Shown: piece after piece, positions 36,658 through 45,235 of the stretch
Layout of the letters: the number at the start of each line of letters is the position of its first letter
How positions within the stretch are numbered: position 1 is the stretch's first letter
Source of the DNA: Streptomyces sp. cf386
Lineage (GTDB): Bacteria > Actinomycetota > Actinomycetes > Streptomycetales > Streptomycetaceae
Length of the DNA stretch: 64,000 bases
Assembly (NCBI RefSeq): GCF_900103585.1
Contig: NZ_FNHV01000014.1
Coordinates: forward strand, 124,001 to 188,000
Direction: 5' to 3'
Made by a program: the position numbers and the translations under genes
Notes under the pieces: model-generated
Seen by the model: only the letters and a program-made list of their open reading frames with translations
Told to the model about the DNA's origin: nothing
Databases searched by the model: none

Positions 36658-38040
36658 GTGGCCGCCGACAAGATCGACACCATCGTCAGCCTGAGCAAGC
36701 GCCGTGGCTTCGTATTCCCCTGCAGTGAGATCTACGGCGGCCAGCGCGCCGCCTGGGACTACGGGCCGCTGGGTGTCGAGCTCAAGGAGAACCTGAAGCG
36801 CCAGTGGTGGCGCTACATGGTGACGTCGCGCGAGGACGTGGTCGGTATCGACTCGTCCGTGATCCTGGCCCCCGAGGTCTGGGTCGCCTCCGGCCACGTC
36901 GCCACTTTCACGGACCCGCTCACCGAGTGCACCTCCTGTCACAAGCGGTTCCGCGCGGACCACCTTGAGGAGGCCTACGAGGCGAAGAAGGGCCACCTCC
37001 CGGAGAACGGCCTCGCCGACCTCAACTGCCCGAACTGCGGCAACAAGGGCCAGTTCACCGAGCCCAAGCAGTTCTCGGGTCTTCTCTCCACCCACCTCGG
37101 CCCGACCCAGGACTCCGGCTCGATCGCGTACCTCCGCCCGGAGACCGCGCAGGGTATCTTCACCAACTTCGCCCAGGTGCAGACCACTTCGCGCCGCAAG
37201 CCGCCGTTCGGCATCGCGCAGATGGGCAAGTCCTTCCGCAACGAGATCACGCCCGGCAACTTCATCTTCCGCACCCGCGAGTTCGAGCAGATGGAGATGG
37301 AGTTCTTCGTCAAGCCGGGCGAGGACGAGACGTGGCAGGAGTACTGGATGGAGCAGCGCTGGAACTGGTACACCGGCCTGGGCCTGCGCGAGGAGAACAT
37401 GCGGTGGTACGAGCACCCCAAGGAGAAGCTCTCCCACTACTCCAAGCGCACCGCTGACATCGAGTACCGCTTCCAGTTCGGCGGCAACGAGTGGGGCGAG
37501 CTGGAGGGCGTCGCGAACCGGACGGACTACGACCTGGGCGCGCACTCGAAGGCCTCCGGCCAGGACCTCTCCTACTTCGACCAGGAGGCCGGCGAGCGCT
37601 GGACGCCGTACGTCATCGAGCCGGCGGCCGGTGTCGGCCGCGCGATGCTGGCGTTCCTGCTCGACGCGTACGTCGAGGACGAGGCGCCCAACGCCAAGGG
37701 CAAGATGGAGAAGCGCACGGTGCTGCGCCTCGACCACCGTCTGGCCCCGGTGAAGGTCGCGGTGCTCCCGCTCTCCCGCAACCCCGAGCTGTCCCCGAAG
37801 GCCAAGGGCCTCGCCCAGGCGCTCCGCCAGAACTGGAACATCGAGTTCGACGACGCGGGCGCGATCGGCCGCCGCTACCGGCGCCAGGACGAGATCGGCA
37901 CGCCGTACTGCGTGACGGTCGACTTCGACACCCTGGACGACAACGCGGTGACTGTGCGCGAGCGTGACTCGATGAAGCAGGAGCGGGTGTCGCTGGACCA
38001 GATCGAGGGGTACCTCGCCAGCCGGCTGATCGGCGCCTGA
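36658..38040 (+). CDS. glyS: Glycyl-tRNA synthetase, class II dimeric type
   Basis: A 460-residue enzyme that charges tRNA-Gly. It is the single-chain alpha2 form, as in archaea, eukaryotes and actinobacteria, not the alpha2beta2 form of E. coli. Motif 1 precedes YMVTSREDVVGIDSS. An inserted zinc-like module is seen as CTSCHKRF and CPNCGNKG. Motif 2 is FRNEITPGNFIFRTREFEQM, and motif 3 is GVGRAMLAFLLDAY. The C-terminal anticodon domain begins near APVKVAVLPLSRN. The GTG start has a weak GAAGAGAG ribosome site. A strong terminator follows. Confidence 0.97.
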   Translation: MAADKIDTIVSLSKRRGFVFPCSEIYGGQRAAWDYGPLGVELKENLKRQWWRYMVTSREDVVGIDSSVILAPEVWVASGHVATFTDPLTECTSCHKRFRADHLEEAYEAKKGHLPENGLADLNCPNCGNKGQFTEPKQFSGLLSTHLGPTQDSGSIAYLRPETAQGIFTNFAQVQTTSRRKPPFGIAQMGKSFRNEITPGNFIFRTREFEQMEMEFFVKPGEDETWQEYWMEQRWNWYTGLGLREENMRWYEHPKEKLSHYSKRTADIEYRFQFGGNEWGELEGVANRTDYDLGAHSKASGQDLSYFDQEAGERWTPYVIEPAAGVGRAMLAFLLDAYVEDEAPNAKGKMEKRTVLRLDHRLAPVKVAVLPLSRNPELSPKAKGLAQALRQNWNIEFDDAGAIGRRYRRQDEIGTPYCVTVDFDTLDDNAVTVRERDSMKQERVSLDQIEGYLASRLIGA

Positions 38041-38076
38041 GGGATCTGCGGGATCTGCGGGATCTGAGGGATCTGC
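38041..38076 (+). repeat. Short 9-bp tandem repeat after glyS
   Basis: Four copies of GGGATCTGC (third copy ends in A) directly follow the stop codon, with a degenerate tail to about 38095. It is a simple repeat without an evident function. Confidence 0.7.
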
Positions 38077-38097
38077 AGAGTTTGCGGAATCTGCTGA

Positions 38098-38146
38098 AAA
38101 CCCCGGTTTCGTTACGGACGTAACAGACGTAACGAAACCGGGGTTT
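38098..38146 (+). terminator. Strong hairpin terminator after glyS
   Basis: Perfect 19-bp arms at 38098-38116 and 38128-38146 enclose an 11-nt loop. The right arm ends in GGGGTTT, a partial U-tract, so this can act as a conventional intrinsic terminator. Confidence 0.85.
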
Positions 38147-38226
38147 CGCCCATCCAGGGCGCATACGGCTCCGAAGGGGAGGCATGCGCGGCCCGCAGGG
38201 GGCCACGCGTCTCTTACGGGGGCACC

Positions 38227-39141
38227 ATGCGCAAGCAAGCAGTCATCGGCGTGACCACGCTCGCCCTGGCCGTCGGGACCGTCGGCCTCGTCGCCGCGAA
38301 GGACAACAGCGGGTCCTCTCCGGCGATCTCCACCCAGTCCGGCGGCACAGCGGCCGGGCTGCCGCAGGCATCCGGCAACCGGCTCGTCGCCGTCGGCCTG
38401 ACCGCCGACCAGCGCCTCGTCCGCTTCCGCGCCGACCGACCCGGTGTCGTCCTGCCGCTCGGCAAGGTGAGCGGCCTCAAGGGCGACAGCAAGCTCGTCG
38501 GCATCGACTACCGGGTGCAGAACAACAGGCTGTACGGCGTCGGAGACAAGGGCGGCGTCTACACGATCCGCGAGATCGGCGCCAAGGCCACCAAGGTCTC
38601 GCAGCTGAGCGTCGCCCTGCAGGGCACCGGCTTCGGCGTCGACTTCAACCCGGCCGTCAACCGGCTGCGCGTCATCAGCGACACCGGCCAGAACCTCCGC
38701 CACAACATCGACGACCCGGCGGGCGCCCCCGCCGCGGGCACGACGGCCGTCGACGGCACCCTCACCAACCCGCCGGTGCCGCCCGCGACGACGGGTGCGA
38801 CGGCGACGGGCGTGACGGGGGCGGCGTACACGAACAACGACCTCGACGCGACGACGGCCACGACCCTGTTCGACCTCGACACGGCCCAGGACCAGATCGC
38901 CGTCCAGTCCCCGGCCAACGCGGGCAACCTCGCCCCGACCGGCAGGACGGGCGTGGACGTTCCGCGCGACTCGGGCTTCGACATCTACAGCTCGGCGAAC
39001 GCGGGGACGAACACGGGCTATGCGGTTACCGGTTCGCGGGCCTATCGGGTCAACCTGCTGACGGGCAGGGCGACTTCGCTCGGCTCGTTCCCGCAGGGGC
39101 GTCAGGTGGTGGATCTGGCGATGCCGCTGCGGCAGGGCTGA
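38227..39141 (+). CDS. Secreted DUF4394 beta-propeller-like protein
   Basis: A 304-residue exported protein (signal about residues 1-24). The DUF4394 pattern is clear: LVAVGLTADQRLVRFRAD, DYRVQNNRLYGVGDKGGVY, GFGVDFNPAVNRLRVISD, GAAYTNNDLDATTATTLFDLD, then DSGFDIYSS and a final NLLTGRATSLGSF. The domain reads as repeated beta strands, probably a propeller on the outside of the cell. Function unknown. Terminators lie on both sides, so it is monocistronic. Confidence 0.85.
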   Translation: MRKQAVIGVTTLALAVGTVGLVAAKDNSGSSPAISTQSGGTAAGLPQASGNRLVAVGLTADQRLVRFRADRPGVVLPLGKVSGLKGDSKLVGIDYRVQNNRLYGVGDKGGVYTIREIGAKATKVSQLSVALQGTGFGVDFNPAVNRLRVISDTGQNLRHNIDDPAGAPAAGTTAVDGTLTNPPVPPATTGATATGVTGAAYTNNDLDATTATTLFDLDTAQDQIAVQSPANAGNLAPTGRTGVDVPRDSGFDIYSSANAGTNTGYAVTGSRAYRVNLLTGRATSLGSFPQGRQVVDLAMPLRQG

Positions 39142-39152
39142 GGCCGGCTGTT

Positions 39153-39180
39153 CCCCGCACCCCTCGGGTGGGGTGCGGGG
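39153..39180. terminator. Hairpin between convergent genes
   Basis: CCCCGCACCCC (39153-39163) and GGGGTGCGGGG (39170-39180) form a perfect 11-bp stem with a 6-nt loop. It can serve both strands. Confidence 0.75.
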
Positions 39181-39187
39181 ACGGCGT

Positions 39188-40294
39188 CTACAGGTCCAGG
39201 TCGGCGTAGACGGCGGCGTGGTCGGAAGCCTGTGTCGCCTTCGACTTCACGGTCTGGAACGACTTGAACGTCCTGGGTGCCCAGATGCCGCGGCGCTCCA
39301 CCTCCACATGCTCGACGCGGTCCCACAGCTTCGGCGAGAACATGAGGTAGTCGAGCTTGTCGTCGTCGCCCGTGCCCGGACCGTGCGTGCCCGGGTCTCC
39401 CGTGTAGCCGGGGTGGGTCATCGCGTCCTTCAGGCCCGCGTCCAGCAGTATCTTGACCGGGGTGCTGGCCATGAAGTCGTTGAGGTCCCCGGCGACCACC
39501 ACGCGCTCGGAGCGCTGGAGCGCGGCCTCGTAGATCTCCCGCACCCGCTCGGCCTGGCGCTTGCGCAGCCCCCCGCCACCGCCGATCTTGCTCTTGAAGT
39601 GGTTGCCCAGAATCCACACGGGCGTCCCGTTGACGGCTGTCTCGAACTCGGGGCAGTCCCGGCTGAACAGCCGCCTGCCGCCCTGTCCGGGGTCGAAGAT
39701 GTGCGAGCGCACGGACGTGATCGGATGACGGCTGAAGATTCCGACGTCGATGCCGCGGGGATCGTTGCCGTCGACGAGCAGGTTGAACGGGTAGGGCTGA
39801 TGCCCCAACGCCTCGCCCAGGACGTGCTCGTTGAAGCGCTCCAGGGTGGGACGGTCCTCGACCTCCACCACGAGCAGCACGTCGGCGTTGACCTCCGCGA
39901 CCACTCGCGCGGTGTTCTGCACGGCCGTCCAGCTGAGATCGCCACGGACGAGTTCCACCCAGCCCGGCCACTTCCCGCGGCCGTCGGCCTGGATCACGAT
40001 GGTGGGGTTGTCCACGGGGCCGTCTGCCTGGAAGAGCTTGGCGCCCGATCCCTTGAGTTGGTTGATGAAGAACGGCCTTGGGCTGTCCTTCTCCGAGTTG
40101 TGGACCTGGTGCTCCTTGATCAGCTCGGCGATCCGGTCCTTGTCCGTCTGCTGGTAGGTGTCCTTTTCGAGGAGGGCGACCAGTTCGTTGAAGTCGGCAA
40201 GGATCTTGTCGCGCGCGGCGTCGTCATCGAGGGCGAAGACCCTGGGGCGGTGGAAGAGGTTCTCCGCGTTGAAGGTGGCGATACGGATTGTCAT
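39188..40294 (-). CDS. Endonuclease/exonuclease/phosphatase (EEP) family protein
   Basis: A 368-residue metal-dependent phosphohydrolase without a signal peptide. Conserved sites: IATFNAENLF (Asn/Glu metal site), VVEVEDRP, RGIDVGIFSRHPI, WILGNHFKSK, VVAGDLNDFMAS (Asp/Asn pair) and the C-terminal DHAAVYADL histidine. Family members act on nucleic acids or phospholipid head groups; without a signal or extra domain a nucleic-acid or nucleotide target is more likely. The start at 40294 follows GGAGG. Confidence 0.85.
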   Translation of the reverse strand: MTIRIATFNAENLFHRPRVFALDDDAARDKILADFNELVALLEKDTYQQTDKDRIAELIKEHQVHNSEKDSPRPFFINQLKGSGAKLFQADGPVDNPTIVIQADGRGKWPGWVELVRGDLSWTAVQNTARVVAEVNADVLLVVEVEDRPTLERFNEHVLGEALGHQPYPFNLLVDGNDPRGIDVGIFSRHPITSVRSHIFDPGQGGRRLFSRDCPEFETAVNGTPVWILGNHFKSKIGGGGGLRKRQAERVREIYEAALQRSERVVVAGDLNDFMASTPVKILLDAGLKDAMTHPGYTGDPGTHGPGTGDDDKLDYLMFSPKLWDRVEHVEVERRGIWAPRTFKSFQTVKSKATQASDHAAVYADLDL

Positions 40295-40481
40295 GGCGCC
40301 TCCTCTGCGGTGGCGCAGGTGCATCCGCGCGGCCGGGGGCAGGCGCCACCAGGGGCTGCTCGCCGACACTTCGATTCTCGGACCGCTGCGCAACCGTGTC
40401 GAACGGAGCGGTGATTGGTCCCCTTGCCCGGCGCGCGATTGGCCCTGTTCCCCGGACCGGGACGGCGACAGCGTGGGCCGC

Positions 40482-41087
40482 ATGAGCCTCGCGTTTTTGC
40501 TGACCACCCTCGTCGTCGTCGCCACCCCCGGCACCGGCGTCGTCTACACCCTCGCGGCAGGCCTCTCCCGCGGCCGCCGGGCGAGTGTCGTCGCCGCCTT
40601 CTCCTGCACGCTCGGGATCGTGCCGCACATGCTGGCCACCGTCACCGGCCTGGCCGCGCTGTTGCACGCGAGTGCGACCGCGTTCCAGATCCTCAAGTAC
40701 GCCGGTGTCGCCTATCTGCTGTACATGGCGTGGGCCATGCTCAGGGACAAGGACGCCATCGCGGTGAACGAGGGTGCCGCGCCGCTCTCCTCGGGGCGGG
40801 TGATCGTGCGGGGCGTGCTGATCAACGTCCTCAATCCGAAGTTGACGATGTTCTTCTTCGCCTTTCTCCCGCAGTTCGTGGACCCGGGCGCGGCGAACGC
40901 CCTGCCGCGCATGCTGGCGCTGAGTGGGGTGTTCATGGCGATGACGTTCGTGGTCTTCGCGGCGTACGGCGTGCTCGCCGCCTCCGTCCGCAGTCATGTC
41001 ACCTCCCGGCCCCGGGTGATGACGTGGCTGCGGCGGACCTTCGCGGGGGCGTTCGTGGCGCTGGGGGCGAAGCTGGCGTCGACGTGA
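40482..41087 (+). CDS. LysE/RhtB-family amino-acid exporter
   Basis: A 201-residue transporter with six TM helices: LAFLLTTLVVVATPGTG at the start (the conserved proline/glycine helix), then RGRRASVVAAFSCTLGIVPHM, LKYAGVAYLLYMAWAML, and INVLNPKLTMFFFAFLPQFV. It exports amino acids or related compounds; the substrate is unknown. CAGCGT (40469-40474) ends 7 nt before the ATG, another leaderless-type start. It abuts the convergent gene at 41088 with no gap. Confidence 0.9.
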   Translation: MSLAFLLTTLVVVATPGTGVVYTLAAGLSRGRRASVVAAFSCTLGIVPHMLATVTGLAALLHASATAFQILKYAGVAYLLYMAWAMLRDKDAIAVNEGAAPLSSGRVIVRGVLINVLNPKLTMFFFAFLPQFVDPGAANALPRMLALSGVFMAMTFVVFAAYGVLAASVRSHVTSRPRVMTWLRRTFAGAFVALGAKLAST

Positions 41088-41930
41088 TCAGCAGGCGAAG
41101 GCGGCGAAGAGGGTGTCGATGCGCAGGCGCAGGTCGGCCGCGGTGGCGCCCTTGATGGCCACCGAGATCATGTCGCCGTCTTCGACGTCCCGCGCGGCGC
41201 GGACCTCCAGGGAGTGGACGGGGCCGATCAGGGGGTAGGAGTACCAGGCCTCCGGGTCCTCGTCGTCCGTCGATTCGAGGCCGATCTCCACCGTCTCCCA
41301 GTCGGTGTCGTCGAAGGGGTAGTTGATGTAGCCGGAGAGGAGTCCGAGGAAGGTGCCGAGATCGGACTCCTTCCGGACAGTGCCTCTCATCTCGTCCGGC
41401 TCGGTCTCCGGGTACGTCTCCTGCCGCGTCGGATCGGTCATCCGTAGCCCGGCGCCGACCGCGTACAGGTCCCTGATGGTGACGTGGAAGTGCGCCCAGA
41501 GATCGAGCTCGCGACGGGTGCAGTCCGGGTCCTGCGCGGCGAGCGGCAGTCGCCGCACGTACCTGCGGCGGGCCTCGTCGAACAGGCAGGGTTCCGTCAA
41601 CGCCTGGCTCCAGTGGGCGAGTTCGGCTGCGTACCGTTGCTCGGCCGCCTGCGGGTCCAGGTCGAGGTACTGGGCGATGTCCTCCCACGAAGCGCCCCGC
41701 TCCCGCTCGAACACGACCGCCCGCGCCAGCAGCTCTCCGGCGTGCTCCACCAGCTGCCGGGCCTCGCTCGCCCGGCCGCCGAGGCCGGTGTCGGCGTCGT
41801 TGCGGGTGACCACCAACGTGCCCGCGATCCGGGCGAGGTCGGCGGCGGCCCGGCTGAGCACGAGCCGGGCCAGGGCCTCCCGGGTGTAGGGGCCAAAGGC
41901 GTCGTTGTCGTGGGGTGTCGTGTCGATCAC
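41088..41930 (-). CDS. Hypothetical protein
   Basis: A 280-residue soluble protein read from GTG 41930. A helical N-terminal half (AREALARLVLSRAAADLARIAG) includes a possible helix-turn-helix, SWEDIAQYLDLDPQAAEQRY. The C-terminal half is acidic and rich in beta strands (WETVEIGLESTDDEDPEAW). An upstream start at 41972 is possible. I do not recognise a family. It ends exactly where the LysE-type gene ends. Confidence 0.6.
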   Translation of the reverse strand: MIDTTPHDNDAFGPYTREALARLVLSRAAADLARIAGTLVVTRNDADTGLGGRASEARQLVEHAGELLARAVVFERERGASWEDIAQYLDLDPQAAEQRYAAELAHWSQALTEPCLFDEARRRYVRRLPLAAQDPDCTRRELDLWAHFHVTIRDLYAVGAGLRMTDPTRQETYPETEPDEMRGTVRKESDLGTFLGLLSGYINYPFDDTDWETVEIGLESTDDEDPEAWYSYPLIGPVHSLEVRAARDVEDGDMISVAIKGATAADLRLRIDTLFAAFAC

Positions 41931-42033
41931 GGGGGCAGGGTTGCACGGGCGCGCGGTCGGCGTCGCGGCCATTTCGGCGAGCGGCCGCCTGCCCCCCCGA
42001 CTGACGGCCGCCGACCTCCGCTCACCCCACCGC

Positions 42034-43080
42034 TCAACGCCCCTGCAGCGCCTTCACGTTGTCGCCGAACGTCCAGTTCTTCGAGCCGTCCCAGTTGATC
42101 GACCAGGTCATCAGGCCCTTCAGCGCGGTGCCGTAGTGCCGCCAGGCCTGGGCGACCAGGGTCGGGGACATGTGGCCGCCGCCCGCGCCCGGCTGGGCGG
42201 GCAGGCCCGGGACCTGCTTGTCGTACGGCACCTTGATCGTCGTACCTTGAATGACTAGGCCCTTGTCGAGGCAGTCCGTCTGGGCGACGAAGCCCTCGAC
42301 GGTGCCGGCGGAGTAGGAGTCGCCGGAGCAGCCGTACATGCTGCCGTTGTAGTACTGCATGTTCAGCCACCACAGGCGGCCGTTGTCGGCGTACTTCTTG
42401 ATGACGGGGAGATACGCACCCCAGATCGAGCCGTAGACGACACTGCCGCCGGTGACGTACGCCGTCTCCGGGGCCATCGTCAGGCCGAAGCCGGATGGCA
42501 TCTGTGCCAGCACTCCGTCGATGATGCGGATCAAGTTGGCCTGGGACGTGGAGAGTTGGGCGATGTTCCCGCTGCCGACCAGGCCCGTTTCGATGTCTAT
42601 GTCGATGCCGTCGAAGTTGTACTTCTTCAGGATCGGGACGATCGTCGCCACGAAGCGGTCGGCCACCGCGGTCGAGCTGAGGTCGATGCCCGCTGTGGCG
42701 CCGCCGATCGACAGCAGGATCGTCTGGCCGGCCGCCTTCGCCGCGCACATCTCCGCCGGTGTCGCCACCTTCACGCCGGTGTCCATGCCGTCCTCCCAGA
42801 GGGCCGTTCCGTCGGAGCGGATGACCGGGAACGCCGCGTTGATCACGTTGTAGCCGTGCGCGGGGATGCGGGAGTCGGTGATGGGGGTCCAGCCGAAGGG
42901 CGGGTGGACACCGCCCGCGGCGCCGTCCCAGTTCTCCCAGTAGCCCTGGAGGACCTTGCCGGCGGGCTTCGGCTTGACCGCGCAGGTGTCGGCCGCGGAG
43001 GCGGTCGTGGCGACGGGCAACTGGGCGAGACAGGCGGTCGTCAGTGCGGTGGCGAGCAGGCGCAGGGCGCGGCGGAGCAT
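42034..43080 (-). CDS. Secreted chitinase, glycoside hydrolase family 18
   Basis: A 348-residue enzyme with a Sec signal (about 1-30) and a GH18 barrel. The catalytic motif DGIDIDIETG is the DxxDxDxE signature, with Glu as acid. LLSIGGATAG is the SxGG strand, and MTWSINWDGS is the final Trp strand of the barrel. There is no chitin-binding module, so it is a single-domain enzyme. GGGAGG lies before ATG 43080; longer frames have no site. The promoter at 43132-43174 contains two 12-bp DasR-like elements, as in known Streptomyces chitinase promoters. Confidence 0.93.
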   Translation of the reverse strand: MLRRALRLLATALTTACLAQLPVATTASAADTCAVKPKPAGKVLQGYWENWDGAAGGVHPPFGWTPITDSRIPAHGYNVINAAFPVIRSDGTALWEDGMDTGVKVATPAEMCAAKAAGQTILLSIGGATAGIDLSSTAVADRFVATIVPILKKYNFDGIDIDIETGLVGSGNIAQLSTSQANLIRIIDGVLAQMPSGFGLTMAPETAYVTGGSVVYGSIWGAYLPVIKKYADNGRLWWLNMQYYNGSMYGCSGDSYSAGTVEGFVAQTDCLDKGLVIQGTTIKVPYDKQVPGLPAQPGAGGGHMSPTLVAQAWRHYGTALKGLMTWSINWDGSKNWTFGDNVKALQGR

Positions 43081-43131
43081 GCGGGCCTCCCGGTGGGGGT
43101 GCGGTGAGGTGTCATACGTGTCGTAGGCATG

Positions 43132-43174
43132 ACAGTGCTCGTGGTCCAGACCTCCCGTCAATAGGTCTGGACCA
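43132..43174 (-). promoter_or_regulatory. Chitinase promoter with paired DasR-like sites
   Basis: TGGTCCAGACCT (43142-43153) and its exact complement AGGTCTGGACCA (43163-43174) flank a -35 TTGACG (43156-43161, minus strand). A -10 CACTGT follows at 43132-43137 with 18-nt spacing. Each 12-mer resembles the DasR element TGGTCTAGACCA, which is known to mediate N-acetylglucosamine repression of chitinase genes. Confidence 0.75.
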
Positions 43175-43201
43175 TTTCCGTTCGGGCTTGACGAGTATGG
43201 A

Positions 43202-43225
43202 ATGACAGATATTGAAATCTGTCAT
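43202..43225. promoter_or_regulatory. 24-bp palindrome upstream of the aldo/keto reductase
   Basis: ATGACAGAT (43202-43210) and ATCTGTCAT (43217-43225) are perfect 9-bp arms with a 6-bp spacer, in an AT-rich island. It lies 9 bp after a -35-like TTGACG (43188-43193) and just before the reductase gene. It looks like an operator for a dimeric repressor, for which the TetR gene at 44284 is a candidate. Confidence 0.6.
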
Positions 43226-43252
43226 CTGTTAGGGCATGGTGGAGGCATGACG

Positions 43253-44254
43253 ATGCAAACCCGCCCCCTCGGAACCACCGGCCCCCAGGTCTCCGCCGTC
43301 GGCCTCGGCTGCATGGGCATGTCCGCGCTGTACGGCGACACCGACCGGGCCGAGTCGATCGCCACCCTCCACGCCGCCCTGGAGGCAGGCGTGACCCTGC
43401 TGGACACCGGCGACTTCTACGGCATGGGCCACAACGAGATGCTGATCGGCGAGGCCCTGCGCGCCGCCCCCGCCGACCTGCGCGAACAGGCGCTGGTGAG
43501 TGTGAAGTTCGGTGCGCTGCGGGACCCCGACGGCGGCTGGTCCGGGTATGACGGCCGGCCCGCCGCCGTGAAGAACTTCGCCGCGTACTCGTTGCAGCGG
43601 CTCGGCGTCGACCACATCGACGTCTACCGGATCGCCCGGCTCGACCCGGCCGTACCCATCGAGGAGACGGTCGGCGCGATCTCCGAACTGATCGAGAAGG
43701 GGTACGTCCGGCACATCGGCCTCAGTGAGGTCGGCGCCGAGACCGTCCGCCGGGCCGCCGCCGTCGCGCCCATCGCCGACCTGCAGATCGAGTACTCCCT
43801 GATCTCCCGCGGCATCGAGGAGTCGGTCCTGCCGACCACCCGTGAGCTGGGCATCTCCATCACCGCGTACGGCGTCCTGTCCCGCGGTCTGATCTCCGGC
43901 CACTTCACCCGCGACCGGCAGCTCGGCGCGAACGACTTCCGTGCCATGTCGCCCCGCTTCCAGGGCGAGAACCTCCAGCACAACCTGAACCTGGTGGAGG
44001 CGCTGCGGAAGATCGCCGAGCAGAAGGGCGTGAGCGTCGCGCAGATCGCCATCGCCTGGGTGCTGTCGCGGGGCGAGGACATCGTGCCGCTCGTCGGCGC
44101 CCGCACCCGGGAGAGGCTCGGCGAGTCGCTGGGCGCGCTGGACGTGACGCTGGACGCGGCCGACCTCGCCGCGATCGAGGAGGCCGTGCCGGCGGACGCG
44201 GCGGCGGGCGACCGCTACCCGGCCGCACAGATGGCACACCTGGGCAGCAAGTAG
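43253..44254 (+). CDS. Aldo/keto reductase
   Basis: A 333-residue NADPH-dependent oxidoreductase. The catalytic tetrad can be followed: Asp in LLDTGDFYG with the tyrosine (DFYGMGHNE), a lysine in VSVKFG, and RIARLDP, where the usual HRxD histidine/arginine position is partly changed (RIARL). The NADP-binding end is LVGARTRERLGESL. ATG 43253 is chosen for the GGAGG spacing; ATG 43247 is too close to it. It is followed 29 nt later by a TetR gene. Confidence 0.9.
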   Translation: MQTRPLGTTGPQVSAVGLGCMGMSALYGDTDRAESIATLHAALEAGVTLLDTGDFYGMGHNEMLIGEALRAAPADLREQALVSVKFGALRDPDGGWSGYDGRPAAVKNFAAYSLQRLGVDHIDVYRIARLDPAVPIEETVGAISELIEKGYVRHIGLSEVGAETVRRAAAVAPIADLQIEYSLISRGIEESVLPTTRELGISITAYGVLSRGLISGHFTRDRQLGANDFRAMSPRFQGENLQHNLNLVEALRKIAEQKGVSVAQIAIAWVLSRGEDIVPLVGARTRERLGESLGALDVTLDAADLAAIEEAVPADAAAGDRYPAAQMAHLGSK

Positions 44255-44283
44255 TGTCCGAGCCGCCAGGTACCGTCTGACTC

Positions 44284-44886
44284 ATGGCACCGCCCCCCGT
44301 GACCCTGACCGCCGAGCGCATCCTCGTGGCGACCGAGGAGGTGCTGCGCCGCCACGGCCCCGCCAAGGCCACCGTGGTCGACGTGGCCCGTGCGCTCGGC
44401 GTCAGCCATGGCAGCGTCTACCGGCACTTCCGCACGAAGGCGGCGCTGCGGGAGGCGGTGACGAAGAGGTGGCTGGACCGTACGTCGGACGCCCTCTCCG
44501 CCATCGTCGCCGAGGACGGGGACCCCGAGTCCCGGCTGCGGGACTGGCTGACGGCCCTGTTCGCCGCCAAGCGCAGGAAGGCGGGCGACGACCCCGAGCT
44601 GTTCGCCACCTACAGCGTCCTGGCAGGGGAGAACACCGAAGCGGTCGGTGCGCACATCGCCGACCTGACCGGTCAGTTGGCGCAGATCATCGAGGCGGGC
44701 GTCGGCGCGGGAAACTTCACCGCGGCCGACCCCGCCGCCACCGCCCGCGCCGTCTTCCAGGCCACCGGCCGCTTCCACGACCCGTGCTATGCGCGTGAGT
44801 GGGAGGAGCCGGGTGCCGAGGACGACTTCGCCGCGATGCTGGAGCTGCTGCTGCGCGGCCTGGGCGCCCAGGACGACAGCGCGTAG
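44284..44886 (+). CDS. TetR-family transcriptional regulator
   Basis: A 200-residue repressor with an N-terminal helix-turn-helix (TVVDVARALGVSHGSVYRHF) and a helical ligand domain of about 140 residues, whose C-terminal part resembles the TetR_C_33-like group. TACCGT (44271-44276) ends 7 nt before the ATG, so it may have its own leaderless promoter. It probably controls the aldo/keto reductase upstream through the palindrome at 43202-43225 (inference). Confidence 0.9.
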   Translation: MAPPPVTLTAERILVATEEVLRRHGPAKATVVDVARALGVSHGSVYRHFRTKAALREAVTKRWLDRTSDALSAIVAEDGDPESRLRDWLTALFAAKRRKAGDDPELFATYSVLAGENTEAVGAHIADLTGQLAQIIEAGVGAGNFTAADPAATARAVFQATGRFHDPCYAREWEEPGAEDDFAAMLELLLRGLGAQDDSA

Positions 44887-44894
44887 AGGAGCGG

Positions 44895-44923
44895 GCGCGT
44901 GCCCCGAGGGGCGGGGCACGCGC
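44895..44923. terminator. Hairpin between the tetR and pqqA-like genes
   Basis: GCGCGTGCCCC (44895-44905) and GGGGCACGCGC (44913-44923) make a perfect 11-bp stem with a 7-nt loop between two convergent genes. Confidence 0.75.
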
Positions 44924-44962
44924 GGTTCCGCCGGGATGTCGCCGTCGGCCGTCTGCCGTGGG

Positions 44963-45106
44963 CTATCGGGCGGTCAGGGAGTAGGCGGTGACCTCCAGCG
45001 CGGTGTCGACGACCGTGCACTCGGGGGTCTGCCAGGCGATCGCGTCGGTCGGGGTCTCGGCGGTCCGGGCGGCCGGTTGTTCCGCCTGCTCCATGGCTTC
45101 GTTCAT
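44963..45106 (-). CDS. PqqA-like precursor peptide, orphan
   Basis: A 47-residue peptide whose C-terminal 22 residues fit the PQQ precursor PqqA: a Trp/Pro stretch (WQTPECTVVD), then LEVTAYSLTAR. In PqqA the Glu and Tyr of the ExxxY unit are cross-linked to build PQQ; here they are Glu38 and Tyr42 (E-V-T-A-Y). Compare GLEVTLYISNR in Klebsiella PqqA. The start has an AAGGAAGG ribosome site 8 nt upstream. No pqqB, C, D or E gene lies in the window, so either they are elsewhere or the peptide is an unlinked paralogue or different RiPP substrate. It was easy to miss because of its size. Confidence 0.72.
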   Translation of the reverse strand: MNEAMEQAEQPAARTAETPTDAIAWQTPECTVVDTALEVTAYSLTAR

Positions 45107-45235
45107 CCTGCGTACCTTCCTTTCGGAATCCTGCGAGGACTCTTGCCAAGGAGTATTCAAGGACCCCGGATGTTCGGCCATTTGGAGTCGCCCAACCGGG
45201 CCTCGCACCGTCCCACGGCGGCCCCGCGACCGCGG

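Noticed and set aside
38041..38095. CRISPR-like array
   Set aside because: It is a 9-bp simple tandem repeat without spacers and there are no cas genes in the window.
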